64,000 nucleotides of DNA from Sphingomonas telluris (GCF_022568775.1 NZ_JAKZHW010000001.1:248001-312000), one strand, 5' to 3'. Positions 8,705-25,410 are shown, counted from the first letter of the stretch. Translations and numbers: made by a program. The notes: generated by a model not told the origin, from the sequence alone.

Positions 8705-9118
8705 TGAAAATTCTCCGGGCGCGCGGTCCGCTCCAATGGGAGCGACGGCGCGCGATTGCATGGGCCACTGCGGCCGGGCCTGTGCCGGCGGCTATGGCGA
8801 TCTGTGGTGATTTTGCCTCTGCTGCAGTTGCCATCCCGGATTGCTGTGCGGGAGACGCGCCTTGCCGCTCTTCATGGAGCGGGCGAGGGGCGTAACTTGG
8901 CATCATGCAGCTTCAACCTGTGATGCCGCGTCCTTTTCGGGAGCGGCGGGTAAATCCACGTTCACCTGTGCGGTGCGGGATTGATTGCGGTTAGCATCCC
9001 CCGGCGAGTGCCGCAACTGCCACAGCCGCGGCGGAACCGCTGAAATCCACCGATAATTGCACGTTAACCATATTCACGTGATAGGATGCTTTCAAGGCAA
9101 CGGGCCGGACCGGGGTAA
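8705..9118. other. Divergent intergenic region with structured rne leader
   Basis: A 414-bp gene-free stretch between rne (minus) and the amidase gene (plus). On the minus strand a hairpin with stem CGCTCC/GGAGCG (8729-8734 and 8739-8744, loop AATG), flanked by GC-rich arms, lies just upstream of the rne ribosome-binding site. A second hairpin, CCGCTC/GAGCGG, spans 8865-8882. Autoregulation of RNase E through its 5' leader is established for E. coli; whether this leader acts so is inference. On the plus side TTGCAC at about 9057 could be a -35 for the amidase gene, but no convincing -10 was found. Confidence 0.4.
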
Positions 9119-10015
9119 ATGACGGAAGCGAAGCGCAGAAGGGCGGTTGCGGGTGCTGCGTTCAGCCTCGCGGGTGTGCTGATCGCCATCATGGCGCTCG
9201 GCACCAGCCAACGTGGTGACGCCGCCTCCGATGCGCAATCCCGCGCCCTGCTCGGCGAGGCCCGCCCGAACTCGGTGACCGTCGAGCTTTCCCCGGCTGT
9301 GGGCGAGGTCAAGCTAACCGAAGCGAAGACGCCGGGCCGGCCGATCGTCGTCATCGATCCGGGCCATGGCGGGCGCGATCCAGGCGCTCCGGGCGTGTCT
9401 GGAAACAGCACCGAGAAGGACCTGACACTAACGCTCGCGCGCGAGCTTCGCGCGGAGCTTGCCGAGCGGGGCAGGGTGCGCGTTGCGCTCACCCGCGAGG
9501 ACGATCGCTACCTAACGCTCGACCAGCGCGCCGAGATTGCCCGCAAGCTGGGCGCTAGCGTCTACCTTTCGCTTCATATCGACAGTGCGCCCAATCCGCT
9601 GGCCCGTGGAGCGACGATCTATTCGCTTTCGGACGTGGCTTCTGACTCCGAGGCTGCCCGGCTTGCGGCGCGGGAGAACAAGGCAGGCGACGCCTTGTCC
9701 AGCGCCGCGGATGGCTCCGTTCGCGGGATGCTGTCCGACTTAGCCCTGCGCGAGCAGATGAACGCCTCGGCGTCGCTGGCCGAGCGGCTCGTGCGCAAAT
9801 CGTCAGGACGCTACCTTTTGCGGCCGGAGCCGCATCGTTTCGCCGATTTCCGGGTGCTTCGCCGGGCCGAAGTTCCGGCGGTTCTCTTCGAGGCCGGCTA
9901 CATCAGCAATGCCGACGACGAGGCCCTGCTCCTGATGTCGGACAAGAGGGAGCAGATCGTCGTCGCATTGGCACAGGCAATCGAAGCCGATGTCGCCTCG
10001 CGCACCGTCCGCTAA
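9119..10015 (+). CDS. N-acetylmuramoyl-L-alanine amidase (AmiC-type)
   Basis: Periplasmic zinc amidase (Amidase_3) of 298 residues that cleaves the amide bond between N-acetylmuramic acid and the stem peptide during septum splitting. An N-terminal hydrophobic segment (residues 10-28) serves as signal or anchor. Zinc ligands are His83 in IDPGHGGRD, Glu99 in STEKD and His153 in SLHIDSAPN; the catalytic Glu258 lies in VLFEAGYIS. An AMIN domain is absent, so it is the short form. The insert between residues 165 and 225 corresponds to the regulatory helix region that normally occludes the active site until an activator binds. It is the first gene of a plus-strand run with PBP1A and prfB. Confidence 0.92.
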   Translation: MTEAKRRRAVAGAAFSLAGVLIAIMALGTSQRGDAASDAQSRALLGEARPNSVTVELSPAVGEVKLTEAKTPGRPIVVIDPGHGGRDPGAPGVSGNSTEKDLTLTLARELRAELAERGRVRVALTREDDRYLTLDQRAEIARKLGASVYLSLHIDSAPNPLARGATIYSLSDVASDSEAARLAARENKAGDALSSAADGSVRGMLSDLALREQMNASASLAERLVRKSSGRYLLRPEPHRFADFRVLRRAEVPAVLFEAGYISNADDEALLLMSDKREQIVVALAQAIEADVASRTVR

Positions 10016-10063
10016 CCTATAGCCTTTCGGCGCGGCTCAGGAGGCGCTAGAGGCTTGCTCCAC

Positions 10064-12766
10064 ATGCGTTTCGAACGTCTCCGCGCTCCCGGATTCCAGC
10101 TCCCCGACCTCGTCGCCTTCAACAACAGGGTGCACGAGCGGATCGATCCGTGGTTCCAGCGCCGCTGGATCCGGGCTCTGGCGATCGCCTTCGTCGCCGG
10201 TTTCCTGCTGTTCTCGGGGGTGTGGCTCTATTTCGCGAGCAACCTGCCGTCCTCCGATACGCTGCTCGCCTACCGACCATCTCTTCCGACCAACGTCCGC
10301 GGCTATGACGGAGCGCCGGTGCAGACCTTCGCACGCGAGCGGCGCGTCGAGCTGTCTTACGACGAATTCCCGCCGATGGTCGTGCAGGCGTTCATTTCCG
10401 CCGAGGACAAGACCTTCTTCAAGCATGGCGGCATCGACTATCCGGGCCTCGTTGGCGCCGTGTTCGACTTCACGACCAAGACGGCGACGGGCGGCGGACG
10501 CGCAAGGGGCGGATCGACGATCACGCAGCAGGTCGCGAAGTACCTGTTGCAGGACAACAGCTATTCGATCGGCCGCAAGGCCCGTGAAGCAATCCTGGCG
10601 TTCCGGCTGGAATCGACGCTCAGCAAGCAGCAGATCCTGGAGATATACCTCAATTCGATCTTCCTCGGCCGCAATGCTTACGGCGTTCAGGCCGCGAGCC
10701 GCGCCTATTTCGACAAGGACGTCAACGATTTGACGCTGCCGGAGGCGGCCTATCTCGCCGTCCTGCCCAAGGCTCCTTCGAACTACGACCCGGTGCGGGC
10801 GACCCAGAAAGCGACCGACCGCCGCAATTACGTTCTCCGCGAGATGTTCCGAAACGGCTACATCACCGAAGCACAGTGGCAGCAGGCGGCCGCGACGCCG
10901 CTTGGCACCATCCGCTACGGCAGCAACGAGAAGTTTCGGCAGCAGGGCGGCTACTTCATGGAAGAAGTGCGCCGGACGCTCATCAAGAGTTTTGGCGAGA
11001 AGGCCGACGATGGGCCGAACAGCCTTTACGCGGGTGGGCTCTGGGTGCGTTCTTCGATGAACCCGGTCATGCAGGATGCTGCGGCCAACGCGCTCCGCGA
11101 AGGGCTCGCCAAGTTCGACGGGGGGCGTGGCTGGCGCGACCTCGGCCTCAGCGTCGACATTAGCAAGGATTGGGCTGGTCAGCTTGACCGCGCTCCGGTT
11201 GGAACGGGATTTCCGGACTGGCGCAAGGCGGTCGTGCTTTCGAAGAGCGGCGATAGCGCGTCAATTGGCTTTACCAACGGCTCGATGGGCACGTTGCCTC
11301 GTTCTTCCGCTGCAATGGCCAAGCGCAAAGGGTGCGTTTTTGAGTCCAGTTCCGGCGCTTCGTCCTGTTCTTCCGCCGGTGGCACTGCTTTTGATTTCCT
11401 TCGCCCCGGCATGATCGTCATCGTGAAGCAGCTCGGTTCAAGCACCTATGCTCTGCGTTCGATTCCGGAGATCGGTGGCGGCTTCGTGGCTGAGGAAGTC
11501 CGAACCGGCCGGGTGCTGGCGATGCAGGGCGGCTTCGACGTCATTGGTTCCTCCTATAACCGCGCGACGCAGGCGCTTCGGCAGCCCGGCTCGGCCTTTA
11601 AGCCGGTGGTCTACGAGACTGCTCTCGAAAACGGCATGACGCCGGCCTCGATCGTCGTCGATGCGCCGTTCTGCGTTTGGCAGGGCGCCGGCCTCGGCAA
11701 CAAATGCTTCGTCAACTTCGACAAGCGCTACGCCGGCCCCAAGACGATGCGCTGGGGCGTCGAGCAGTCGCGCAACCTGATGACGGTTCGCACGGCTTCG
11801 CAGACGGGCATGGAGAAGGTCGTGGCGACAGCCAAGAAGCTCGGAGTCGGCGATTACAAGCCGTACCTCTCCATCTCGCTAGGCGCTGGCGAGACGACGG
11901 TGCTTCGGCTCGTGAACGCCTACGCAATGTTGGCCAACCAGGGCCGGGCCGTGAAGCCGACGCTGATCGACTACGTCCAGGACCGCAACGGCAAGGTCAT
12001 CTACCGCACCGACAACCGCTGCGCCGTGATGGGCAATTGCAATGCCGCGGATTGGGACGGGAAGGGCATGCCTCGGCCGCCGTCGCGCGACCGCCAGGTG
12101 CTCGAGCCGATGGCCGCGTTCCAGATGGTCCACATCATGGAAGGCGTGATCGAGCGCGGCACGGCCGTCGTCCTTCGCGATCTCAACCGGCCGCTGTTCG
12201 GCAAGACGGGCACGACGTCGGGCCCGACCAACGTCTGGTTCGTCGGCGGCACACCCGAAGTCGTTGCCGGTACCTATCTTGGCTACGACCAGCCGCGCAG
12301 CATGGGCGGATATGCGCAGGGCGGCCGCATTGCCGCTCCGATCTTCAAGGAATGGGCGCAGACCGCGCTCAAGGATCAGCCGAAAATTCCGTTCGTGGCG
12401 CCGCAGGGCATCCGCTGGGCGAGGGTGGATCGCGCGAGTGGGCGGATCGTCTACGGCACCTTCCCGGTGCAGGAAGATCCGAAGTCCGCAGTCATCTGGG
12501 AAGCGTTCCAGCCGCAGACGGAGCCGCGCCGCGCCTTCCGTCGTTCGCGCATTCCGGGCCTGCCTGGATCGCCTGACGAGATTGCCCAGAATGACACGCA
12601 AGCGCCCGCCGCCAACGTCCGGCGCGTCAAGATCGTCAGGCCGCAACAGGCTGCGCCGCAATCGCAGCCGGCGCCCACACAACCGGCTCCGGCGCCTCAG
12701 CCCGCACCGGCAATCCCGCCGCAAGCTTCGGCGGACCGCTTGCAAAATCAGGGTGCCATCCACTAG
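10064..12766 (+). CDS. mrcA: Penicillin-binding protein 1A (bifunctional)
   Basis: A 900-residue inner-membrane peptidoglycan synthase. A cytoplasmic N-terminus and one membrane helix (about residues 36-58) precede the GT51 glycosyltransferase domain, with SAEDKTFFKHGG (catalytic Glu114) and RGGSTITQQVAKYLL. An OB-like insert follows, then the transpeptidase domain with Ser510-x-x-Lys513 (GSAFKPV), Ser569-x-Asn571 and Lys714-Thr-Gly. The C-terminal tail is Pro/Ala/Gln-rich and low complexity. The start is ambiguous: ATG 10064 has AGAGG 10 nt upstream, while an in-frame TTG at 10055 has AGGAGG; they differ by three residues. Placement after an amidase gene fits a cell-wall operon. Confidence 0.95.
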   Translation: MRFERLRAPGFQLPDLVAFNNRVHERIDPWFQRRWIRALAIAFVAGFLLFSGVWLYFASNLPSSDTLLAYRPSLPTNVRGYDGAPVQTFARERRVELSYDEFPPMVVQAFISAEDKTFFKHGGIDYPGLVGAVFDFTTKTATGGGRARGGSTITQQVAKYLLQDNSYSIGRKAREAILAFRLESTLSKQQILEIYLNSIFLGRNAYGVQAASRAYFDKDVNDLTLPEAAYLAVLPKAPSNYDPVRATQKATDRRNYVLREMFRNGYITEAQWQQAAATPLGTIRYGSNEKFRQQGGYFMEEVRRTLIKSFGEKADDGPNSLYAGGLWVRSSMNPVMQDAAANALREGLAKFDGGRGWRDLGLSVDISKDWAGQLDRAPVGTGFPDWRKAVVLSKSGDSASIGFTNGSMGTLPRSSAAMAKRKGCVFESSSGASSCSSAGGTAFDFLRPGMIVIVKQLGSSTYALRSIPEIGGGFVAEEVRTGRVLAMQGGFDVIGSSYNRATQALRQPGSAFKPVVYETALENGMTPASIVVDAPFCVWQGAGLGNKCFVNFDKRYAGPKTMRWGVEQSRNLMTVRTASQTGMEKVVATAKKLGVGDYKPYLSISLGAGETTVLRLVNAYAMLANQGRAVKPTLIDYVQDRNGKVIYRTDNRCAVMGNCNAADWDGKGMPRPPSRDRQVLEPMAAFQMVHIMEGVIERGTAVVLRDLNRPLFGKTGTTSGPTNVWFVGGTPEVVAGTYLGYDQPRSMGGYAQGGRIAAPIFKEWAQTALKDQPKIPFVAPQGIRWARVDRASGRIVYGTFPVQEDPKSAVIWEAFQPQTEPRRAFRRSRIPGLPGSPDEIAQNDTQAPAANVRRVKIVRPQQAAPQSQPAPTQPAPAPQPAPAIPPQASADRLQNQGAIH

Positions 12767-12806
12767 CTGAGGGCCAGCACCCAATCTCTAGTGAAGGCCT
12801 TTCCTC

Positions 12807-13934
12807 ATGCGCGCCGAAGCGCAGGCTCATGTCGACCAGATCAATGCCGCGCTCGAACTCCTGCGCCGGTTCCTCGATTGGGACCGCGCGCTGAAGCGTC
12901 TCGACGAGTTGAACGCCAAGGTCGAGGACTCCACACTTTGGGACGATCCCAAGAAGGCGCAGGATGTCATGCGTGAGCGGCGCCGGCTCGACGAAGCCAT
13001 CTCCGCAACCCGTGCGATCGAGCGTGAGCTGACCGACACGGTCGAGCTGATCGGAATGGCCGAGGCCGAGGGCGACGAAGCGCTTGTCGATGACGGCACG
13101 CGCGCCCTTGGCGATCTCGCCGAGCGCGCCGAGCGCGACAAGGTCGCGGCCCTGCTGGCAGGCGAGGCCGACGCCAACAGCAGCTATGTCGAGGTCAACG
13201 CGGGCGCAGGCGGCACCGAGAGCCAGGACTGGGCCGAGATGCTGCTGCGCATGTACACGCGCTGGGGCGAGCGGCACGGCTACAAGGTCGAGATGATCGA
13301 CCACCACTCGGGCGAGCAGGCGGGCATCAAGTCCGCCACCATCCTGATCAAGGGTGAGAACGCCTACGGCAATCTCAAGGTCGAGAGCGGCGTCCACCGC
13401 CTTGTCCGCATCAGCCCGTACGATGCCAACGCCCGCCGCCACACCAGCTTTTCCAGCGTCTGGGTCTATCCGGAAGTCGACGACGACATCGACATCCAGA
13501 TCAACGAAGCCGAGCTGCGCATCGACACGTACCGCGCGTCGGGTGCCGGCGGGCAGCACGTGAACACGACCGACAGCGCAGTGCGCATCACGCATATCCC
13601 CACGGGCATCGTGGTCGCCTGCCAGAACGAGCGTTCGCAACACAAGAACCGCGCCTCTGCGTTCAAGCAGCTCAAGGCGCGTCTCTATGAGGCCGAGCTC
13701 CAGAAGCGCGAGGCCGAGGCCAACGCCGCCAACGCTGCCAAAACCGACATCGGCTGGGGCCACCAGATCCGCAGCTACGTTCTCCAGCCGTACCAGCTGG
13801 TGAAGGATCTGCGCACCGGCGTGACCTCGACCAGTCCCAGCGACGTACTCGACGGGGATCTGGACCGGTTCATGGCCGCCGCTCTGTCGCAGCGGGTCAC
13901 GGGCGAGCGCGTCGAGGTCGAGGATGTCGAATAG
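12807..13934 (+). CDS. prfB: Peptide chain release factor 2
   Basis: Releases the nascent chain at UGA and UAA codons. The 375-residue protein has the coiled N-terminal domain, [13 protein letters not shown], the codon-recognition loop SPYD at 203-206, and the catalytic GGQ at 248-250 (SGAGGQHVN). SPYD in place of the E. coli SPF appears to be the usual alphaproteobacterial form (from memory). The reading frame runs uninterrupted from the ATG at 12807 with GAAGG 9 nt upstream. There is no in-frame UGA and no slippery CUU-UGA site, so the programmed +1 frameshift of E. coli prfB is absent. The 3' end overlaps the next gene by 11 nt. Confidence 0.96.
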   Translation: MRAEAQAHVDQINAALELLRRFLDWDRALKRLDELNAKVEDSTLWDDPKKAQDVMRERRRLDEAISATRAIERELTDTVELIGMAEAEGDEALVDDGTRALGDLAERAERDKVAALLAGEADANSSYVEVNAGAGGTESQDWAEMLLRMYTRWGERHGYKVEMIDHHSGEQAGIKSATILIKGENAYGNLKVESGVHRLVRISPYDANARRHTSFSSVWVYPEVDDDIDIQINEAELRIDTYRASGAGGQHVNTTDSAVRITHIPTGIVVACQNERSQHKNRASAFKQLKARLYEAELQKREAEANAANAAKTDIGWGHQIRSYVLQPYQLVKDLRTGVTSTSPSDVLDGDLDRFMAAALSQRVTGERVEVEDVE

Positions 13935-14622
13935 GGCGCTAGCCGCCCTCCTTTTCGCATCAGCCGGTCTGGCGTCTTGCCGCCAGGCTCCGGAAACACC
14001 GCAATTTCCGAAGGCGCATCGCGAGGTGGCGCCGATCGTCAACGATGCTTTCTCGACCGAGGACGCGCGCGACCGTCTTGGGGAGGCGGAGCGCGTCATT
14101 CATCTCGCCGGTATCCAGCCCGGAATGTCGGTGGCCGACATCGGTGCGGGCGAGGGCTATTACACGGTTCGCCTGGCGCCCGTCGTCGGCAGGCGCGGAC
14201 GCGTGCTCGCCGAGGACATCGTCCCTCAGACGATCGACGCGCTCGGTCAGCGAGTTCATCGCGAGAGCCTCGACAATGTCGCAATCGTGCTGGGTGAGCC
14301 GGACAACCCGAAGCTTCCGGCGAACTCCTTCGACCGCATCTTCCTCGTCCACATGTACCACGAGGTGGAGTCGCCCTACGCCTTCCTGTGGCACTTGCGG
14401 GAAGGCCTGAAGCCGGACGGTCAGATCATCGTCGTCGATGCCGACAGGGCCCCGATGCGTCACGGAATCCCGCCTCGCGACGTGAAGTGCGAGTTGGGTG
14501 CGCTGGGCCTTAAGCTCGTTCACTTCGAGCCGATTGCGGCGGGTGAAGCCTATTACGCGGCATTCAAGATTGCGGGGCCGCGCCCGGAGCCTGATCAGAT
14601 CCAGCCATGCAAGGGCAGCTAG
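13924..14622 (+). CDS. Putative class I SAM methyltransferase with lipoprotein signal
   Basis: A 232-residue protein with an N-terminal export signal ending in a lipobox (LASC, Cys at about residue 19), followed by a Rossmann methyltransferase domain. SAM-binding motif I is VADIGAGEGYYT, the acidic end of strand 2 is in VLAEDI, and IFLVHMYHEVE and DGQIIVVDAD are later motifs. The substrate is unknown. The lipoprotein signal is odd, because S-adenosylmethionine is cytoplasmic; either it binds another ligand in the periplasm or the leader is not processed. It overlaps prfB by 11 nt and probably shares its transcript. Its TAG overlaps the stop of the convergent RadC-like gene. Confidence 0.75.
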   Translation: MSNRALAALLFASAGLASCRQAPETPQFPKAHREVAPIVNDAFSTEDARDRLGEAERVIHLAGIQPGMSVADIGAGEGYYTVRLAPVVGRRGRVLAEDIVPQTIDALGQRVHRESLDNVAIVLGEPDNPKLPANSFDRIFLVHMYHEVESPYAFLWHLREGLKPDGQIIVVDADRAPMRHGIPPRDVKCELGALGLKLVHFEPIAAGEAYYAAFKIAGPRPEPDQIQPCKGS

Positions 14623-15020
14623 AGTAGGCCGAGGCTGCGGAAGCTGGTGCACTCGCCTCCGCCGAAGACCAAATGGTCGATGAGGCGACAGTCGATGGCT
14701 TGTGCGGCGCAGGCGAGGTGCCGCGTCGCGAGGCAATCGCTTAGGCTGGGGCGAGGATCTCCGCTCGGGTGGTTATGCGCGAGCAGCAGGCCGGAACTAC
14801 CGCGTCGAAGCGCGTCCGCGATGATGGTTCGCACGGGAAGACTCGACGCGCACTCGTCGCCGACTTTGCTAGCGAGGTGAAGGCAGTTGGCTGCCCGGTC
14901 CAAGTGCGCCACCCACAGAACCTCACAAGCTGGATCGGACTCGCCAAAGCAGCTCGCAAAGAAGGCCCGGGCTGCGGCGAATCCCTCCAGCTTGAGTGGT
15001 TCGGCACGCTGAAAGCGCAT
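14619..15020 (-). CDS. Short RadC/JAB (MPN+) domain protein
   Basis: A 133-residue protein made almost only of the RadC-type JAB domain. It retains the zinc motif HNHPSGDPRPSLSD (two His and an Asp), preceded by a glutamate-containing strand (CEVLWVAHLD). Standard RadC proteins are about 220 residues with an N-terminal helix-hairpin-helix region that is missing here. The JAMM fold is associated with metallo-isopeptidase or nuclease-like activity; the role of RadC proteins is unsettled, and the old DNA-repair label is not well supported. The gene stands alone between convergent neighbours. The zinc ligands look intact, so it is probably not a decayed fragment. Confidence 0.72.
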   Translation of the reverse strand: MRFQRAEPLKLEGFAAARAFFASCFGESDPACEVLWVAHLDRAANCLHLASKVGDECASSLPVRTIIADALRRGSSGLLLAHNHPSGDPRPSLSDCLATRHLACAAQAIDCRLIDHLVFGGGECTSFRSLGLL

Positions 15021-15150
15021 CCGAGTCAGTTATGCGGGTAACGGCTGCGCGACGACTCCAAGCGAGTCCCTTTTGGAGTGCAGATTTTATCCACTACGGA
15101 TGTAGTCGACGGACTTGTTTGCAGGCCCGAGCGGATTAGTCTCGAATCCG

Positions 15151-15945
15151 ATGCAGCAATACCTCGATCTCATGCAGCGGATTCTCGACGAAGGTGTCGA
15201 GCAGCAGGACCGGACCGGCACGGGCACGCTTTCGCACTTCGGCGCCCAGATGCGGTTCGACCTTCGCGACGGCTTTCCGCTTCTGACGACCAAGAAGCTG
15301 CACCTCCGCTCGATCATCGTCGAGCTGCTGTGGTTCCTGCGCGGCGACACCAACATCCGGTGGCTGAAGGAGCGCAAGGTCAGCATCTGGGACGAATGGG
15401 CGGACGAAGAGGGCGACCTGGGTCCGGTCTACGGAAAGCAGTGGCGCAGCTGGGAGACGGCGGACGGCCGCCACATCGACCAGATCAAAAATCTCATCGA
15501 CCTGATCCAGCGCGATCCCTCATCGCGGCGGCAGATCGTCACGGCCTGGAACCCGGGCGAGATCCATCGCATGGCGCTCGCCCCGTGCCATTGCCTGTTC
15601 CAGACGCAGGTCGCGGGCGGGCGGCTGAACCTGCAGCTCTACCAACGCAGCGCCGACTTCTTCCTGGGCGTTCCCTTCAACATCGCGAGCTACGCGCTGC
15701 TGACGCACATGCTGGCGCGCGAGACAGGGAATGAGCCGGGGACGTTCGTGTGGACCGGCGGCGACGTCCATCTTTACTCCAATCACCTGGAACAGGCGCG
15801 GCTTCAGCTCTCGCGCGAGCCGCGCTCGCTGCCGCAACTGATCCTCAAGGATCGCGGCCAGTCGATTTTCGACTACGAGCCCGAGGACTTCGTCTTCGAA
15901 GCGTACGATCCTCACCCGCACATTTCCGCGCCAGTTGCCGTCTGA
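15151..15945 (+). CDS. thyA: Thymidylate synthase ThyA
   Basis: Converts dUMP to dTMP using methylenetetrahydrofolate as methyl donor and reductant. At 264 residues it matches the E. coli enzyme in length. The dUMP-binding [11 protein letters not shown] is near residue 21, the nucleophile Cys146 is in LAPCHCLFQ, and [17 protein letters not shown] with [12 protein letters not shown] follow. The ATG at 15151 is used because it gives the canonical [15 protein letters not shown] start; an in-frame upstream extension to 15115 adds residues foreign to the family. An imperfect hairpin (stem AGCCGAA/TTCGGCT) lies a few bases after the stop, without a T-run. Confidence 0.97.
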   Translation: MQQYLDLMQRILDEGVEQQDRTGTGTLSHFGAQMRFDLRDGFPLLTTKKLHLRSIIVELLWFLRGDTNIRWLKERKVSIWDEWADEEGDLGPVYGKQWRSWETADGRHIDQIKNLIDLIQRDPSSRRQIVTAWNPGEIHRMALAPCHCLFQTQVAGGRLNLQLYQRSADFFLGVPFNIASYALLTHMLARETGNEPGTFVWTGGDVHLYSNHLEQARLQLSREPRSLPQLILKDRGQSIFDYEPEDFVFEAYDPHPHISAPVAV

Positions 15946-15981
15946 GCCAAGCCGAATCTTCGAAAATTTCGGCTGCGCAAT

Positions 15982-16006
15982 GGCACCCATCGGCTGAAAG
16001 CGCGTT
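15982..16006 (+). promoter_or_regulatory. Possible EcfG-type stress promoter before first entericidin-like gene
   Basis: GGCAC at 15982-15986 and CGTT at 16003-16006 are 16 bp apart. This is the geometry of the alphaproteobacterial general-stress sigma factor EcfG consensus (GGAAC, 16-17 bp, CGTT), with one mismatch in the -35 element. The predicted transcript would start about 25 nt before the ATG at 16036. Small lipoproteins are common members of such regulons, but this is inference from a short motif. Confidence 0.35.
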
Positions 16007-16035
16007 CAAACTGACATCAATAGAGGAGTGTCCTG

Positions 16036-16176
16036 ATGATTCAGAAGCTCGTGACGGCTGCGCTTATCACGGCGGCCCTTGCCACGGCTGCCTGCAACAC
16101 CGTTCATGGTGCTGCGTCGGACGTCAATTCGGTTGCGAACTGCACTGAAAATGCCATGAACGGCGGCAAGTGCTGA
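16036..16176 (+). CDS. Entericidin-like small lipoprotein, copy 1
   Basis: A 46-residue lipoprotein precursor: short basic N-terminus, hydrophobic core, lipobox AAC, then a mature part starting CNTVHGAASDV and ending GGKC. The CNTV(H/R)GA(A/G)xDV start is characteristic of entericidin A/B (EcnAB) proteins, which are small envelope lipoproteins linked to stress and, in enterics, to an antidote/toxin pair. The ribosome-binding site GAGGAG lies shortly upstream of the ATG. A near-identical paralogue follows 169 bp downstream. Two further Cys in the mature part (AxNC and the C-terminal Cys) are shared by both copies. A strong terminator follows. Confidence 0.8.
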   Translation: MIQKLVTAALITAALATAACNTVHGAASDVNSVANCTENAMNGGKC

Positions 16177-16208
16177 GTATCTGCGCGTAATCCGTTCAAT
16201 CTCGATGA

Positions 16209-16239
16209 AGCCCCGTCGGCCTCGCTGACGGGGCTTTTT
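16209..16239 (+). terminator. Intrinsic terminator after first entericidin-like gene
   Basis: Perfect 9-bp stem AGCCCCGTC (16209-16217) with GACGGGGCT (16227-16235), a 9-nt loop and a run of T at 16235-16239. It separates the two entericidin-like genes into independent transcripts. Confidence 0.85.
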
Positions 16240-16345
16240 CACGGCTGCTGAGTCTTTCGGGGCACGCGTTGTTAATCCGGCAGACAGTCGACAAGCCGGA
16301 TGCATGACGCCATTGTTGTTTCGGGTTCGTAAGGAGGGTGGAATA

Positions 16346-16486
16346 ATGACTTCGAAGCTGGTTACCGCGATTCTGATCGGAACATGCATGGCCCTTGCCG
16401 CATGCAACACGGTCCGCGGCGCTGCATCGGACGTCGGCTCGGCTGCCAATTGCACGCAGAACGCGATGCACGGCGGTCGCTGCTAA
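16346..16486 (+). CDS. Entericidin-like small lipoprotein, copy 2
   Basis: A 46-residue paralogue of the gene at 16036: signal sequence, lipobox LAAC, mature part CNTVRGAASDV, an internal ANC and a C-terminal GGRC. Both copies have exactly the same length, and most mature positions agree, indicating a tandem duplication. The ATG at 16346 is chosen because AAGGAGGG lies 8-15 nt upstream; an upstream in-frame ATG at 16304 would add a non-signal segment. The gene has its own terminator, so the pair could be regulated separately. If this is a true entericidin A/B-type pair one could be the antidote, but nothing in the sequence assigns the roles. Confidence 0.8.
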   Translation: MTSKLVTAILIGTCMALAACNTVRGAASDVGSAANCTQNAMHGGRC

Positions 16487-16501
16487 CCGCGCAGCAATCC
16501 T

Positions 16502-16546
16502 AAAACGAAAAGCCCCGCCGGTTTGCGCCGGCGGGGCTTTCTTTTT
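16502..16546. terminator. Bidirectional terminator between entericidin-like gene and rpoC
   Basis: Perfect 11-bp stem AGCCCCGCCGG (16511-16521) and CCGGCGGGGCT (16528-16538), loop TTTGCG. It has a T-rich tail at 16538-16546 on the plus strand and an A-rich flank at 16502-16510 that gives a T-rich tail on the minus strand. It therefore can end both the plus-strand lipoprotein transcript and the rpoBC transcript coming from the right. Confidence 0.88.
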
Positions 16547-16564
16547 GCCTAGGGAGGCCAGCGA

Positions 16565-20839
<4,275 letters not shown>

Positions 20840-20892
20840 CTTGTTTCTCTTCCTCTAGTCCCCTCGGTTCCTGAGAGGGGCAGGGACGGGGT

Positions 20893-20912
20893 GGCGGGGC
20901 CGAAGCCCCGCC
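20893..20912. repeat. Perfect hairpin in the rpoB-rpoC gap
   Basis: Inverted repeat GGCGGGGC (20893-20900) and GCCCCGCC (20905-20912) with a CGAA tetraloop, in the 85-nt spacer between rpoB and rpoC. No T-run follows on the minus strand, so it is probably not an intrinsic terminator; it may stabilise or mark a processing point between the two cistrons. Confidence 0.6.
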
Positions 20913-20924
20913 GATTTCGTGTCG

Positions 20925-25088
<4,164 letters not shown>

Positions 25089-25410
25089 TGTCTTCCCTGC
25101 GCTGGAGCCGAAGCTCACGCATAGGAAGCGGGAGCCCAGCTCGGTTCTCCGGCGTTGACCGGAGTGGAGTTTGGAGCGCTACCCCCGTTTTTCCTCTCCA
25201 ATGCGTTCGGTCCGTGCGCTTGTCGGACCCTGTCCCGGAGAGGACGGGAAAAGCCCCGGGCGCACGTCACCGTGCGGCGGAGCCGTCTATTTGTTGGATG
25301 GAACCGATATAATCCTATTTCCGCCCTTGTGAAGGGGCAGGTGTAGGATTTTTGCGGAACCCGGCCGCCGGGCCTTCGGTTGGCAAGTCGTCACCAGTTC
25401 CGAGGGCCCC
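25089..25410. other. rpoB leader and divergent promoter region
   Basis: A 322-bp gene-free stretch between rpoB (minus) and a small lipoprotein gene (plus). It holds a candidate rpoB promoter at 25307-25334 and about 210 nt of leader before the rpoB ATG, with GGGAAG just upstream of the start. An overlapping TATAAT at 25308-25313 on the plus strand lacks a convincing -35 at the usual distance. A small GC-rich inverted repeat (GCCC...GGGC type) is at about 25323-25338. No conserved RNA family was recognised in the leader. Confidence 0.4.
25307..25334 (-). promoter_or_regulatory. Candidate rpoBC promoter
   Basis: Reading the minus strand, CTTCAC (25334-25329) and TTATAT (25312-25307) are 16 bp apart. 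The -35 differs by one base from the alphaproteobacterial CTTGAC. It lies upstream of the about 210-nt rpoB leader. Because rplL is separated from rpoB by a terminator and opposite-strand genes, a dedicated promoter must exist here; this is the best match seen. Confidence 0.45.

Noticed and set aside
7244..8707. Plus-strand open frame of 487 codons
   Set aside because: Antisense to the RNase E/G gene; the His/Asp/Val-rich composition is that of a shadow frame, with no family features.
12807..12900. Programmed +1 frameshift in prfB
   Set aside because: The reading frame is continuous from ATG 12807, with no in-frame UGA or slippery CUU near codon 25.
12636..14099. Minus-strand open frame of 487 codons
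   Set aside because: Antisense to prfB and the end of the PBP1A gene; no ribosome-binding site and no conserved motif.
20893..20912. Hairpin between rpoB and rpoC as a terminator
   Set aside because: No T-run follows on the minus strand, and rpoC must be transcribed through it.
25308..25313. Perfect TATAAT on the plus strand as the lipoprotein-gene -10
   Set aside because: No acceptable -35 at 15-19 bp upstream; the same bases fit a minus-strand rpoB promoter better.
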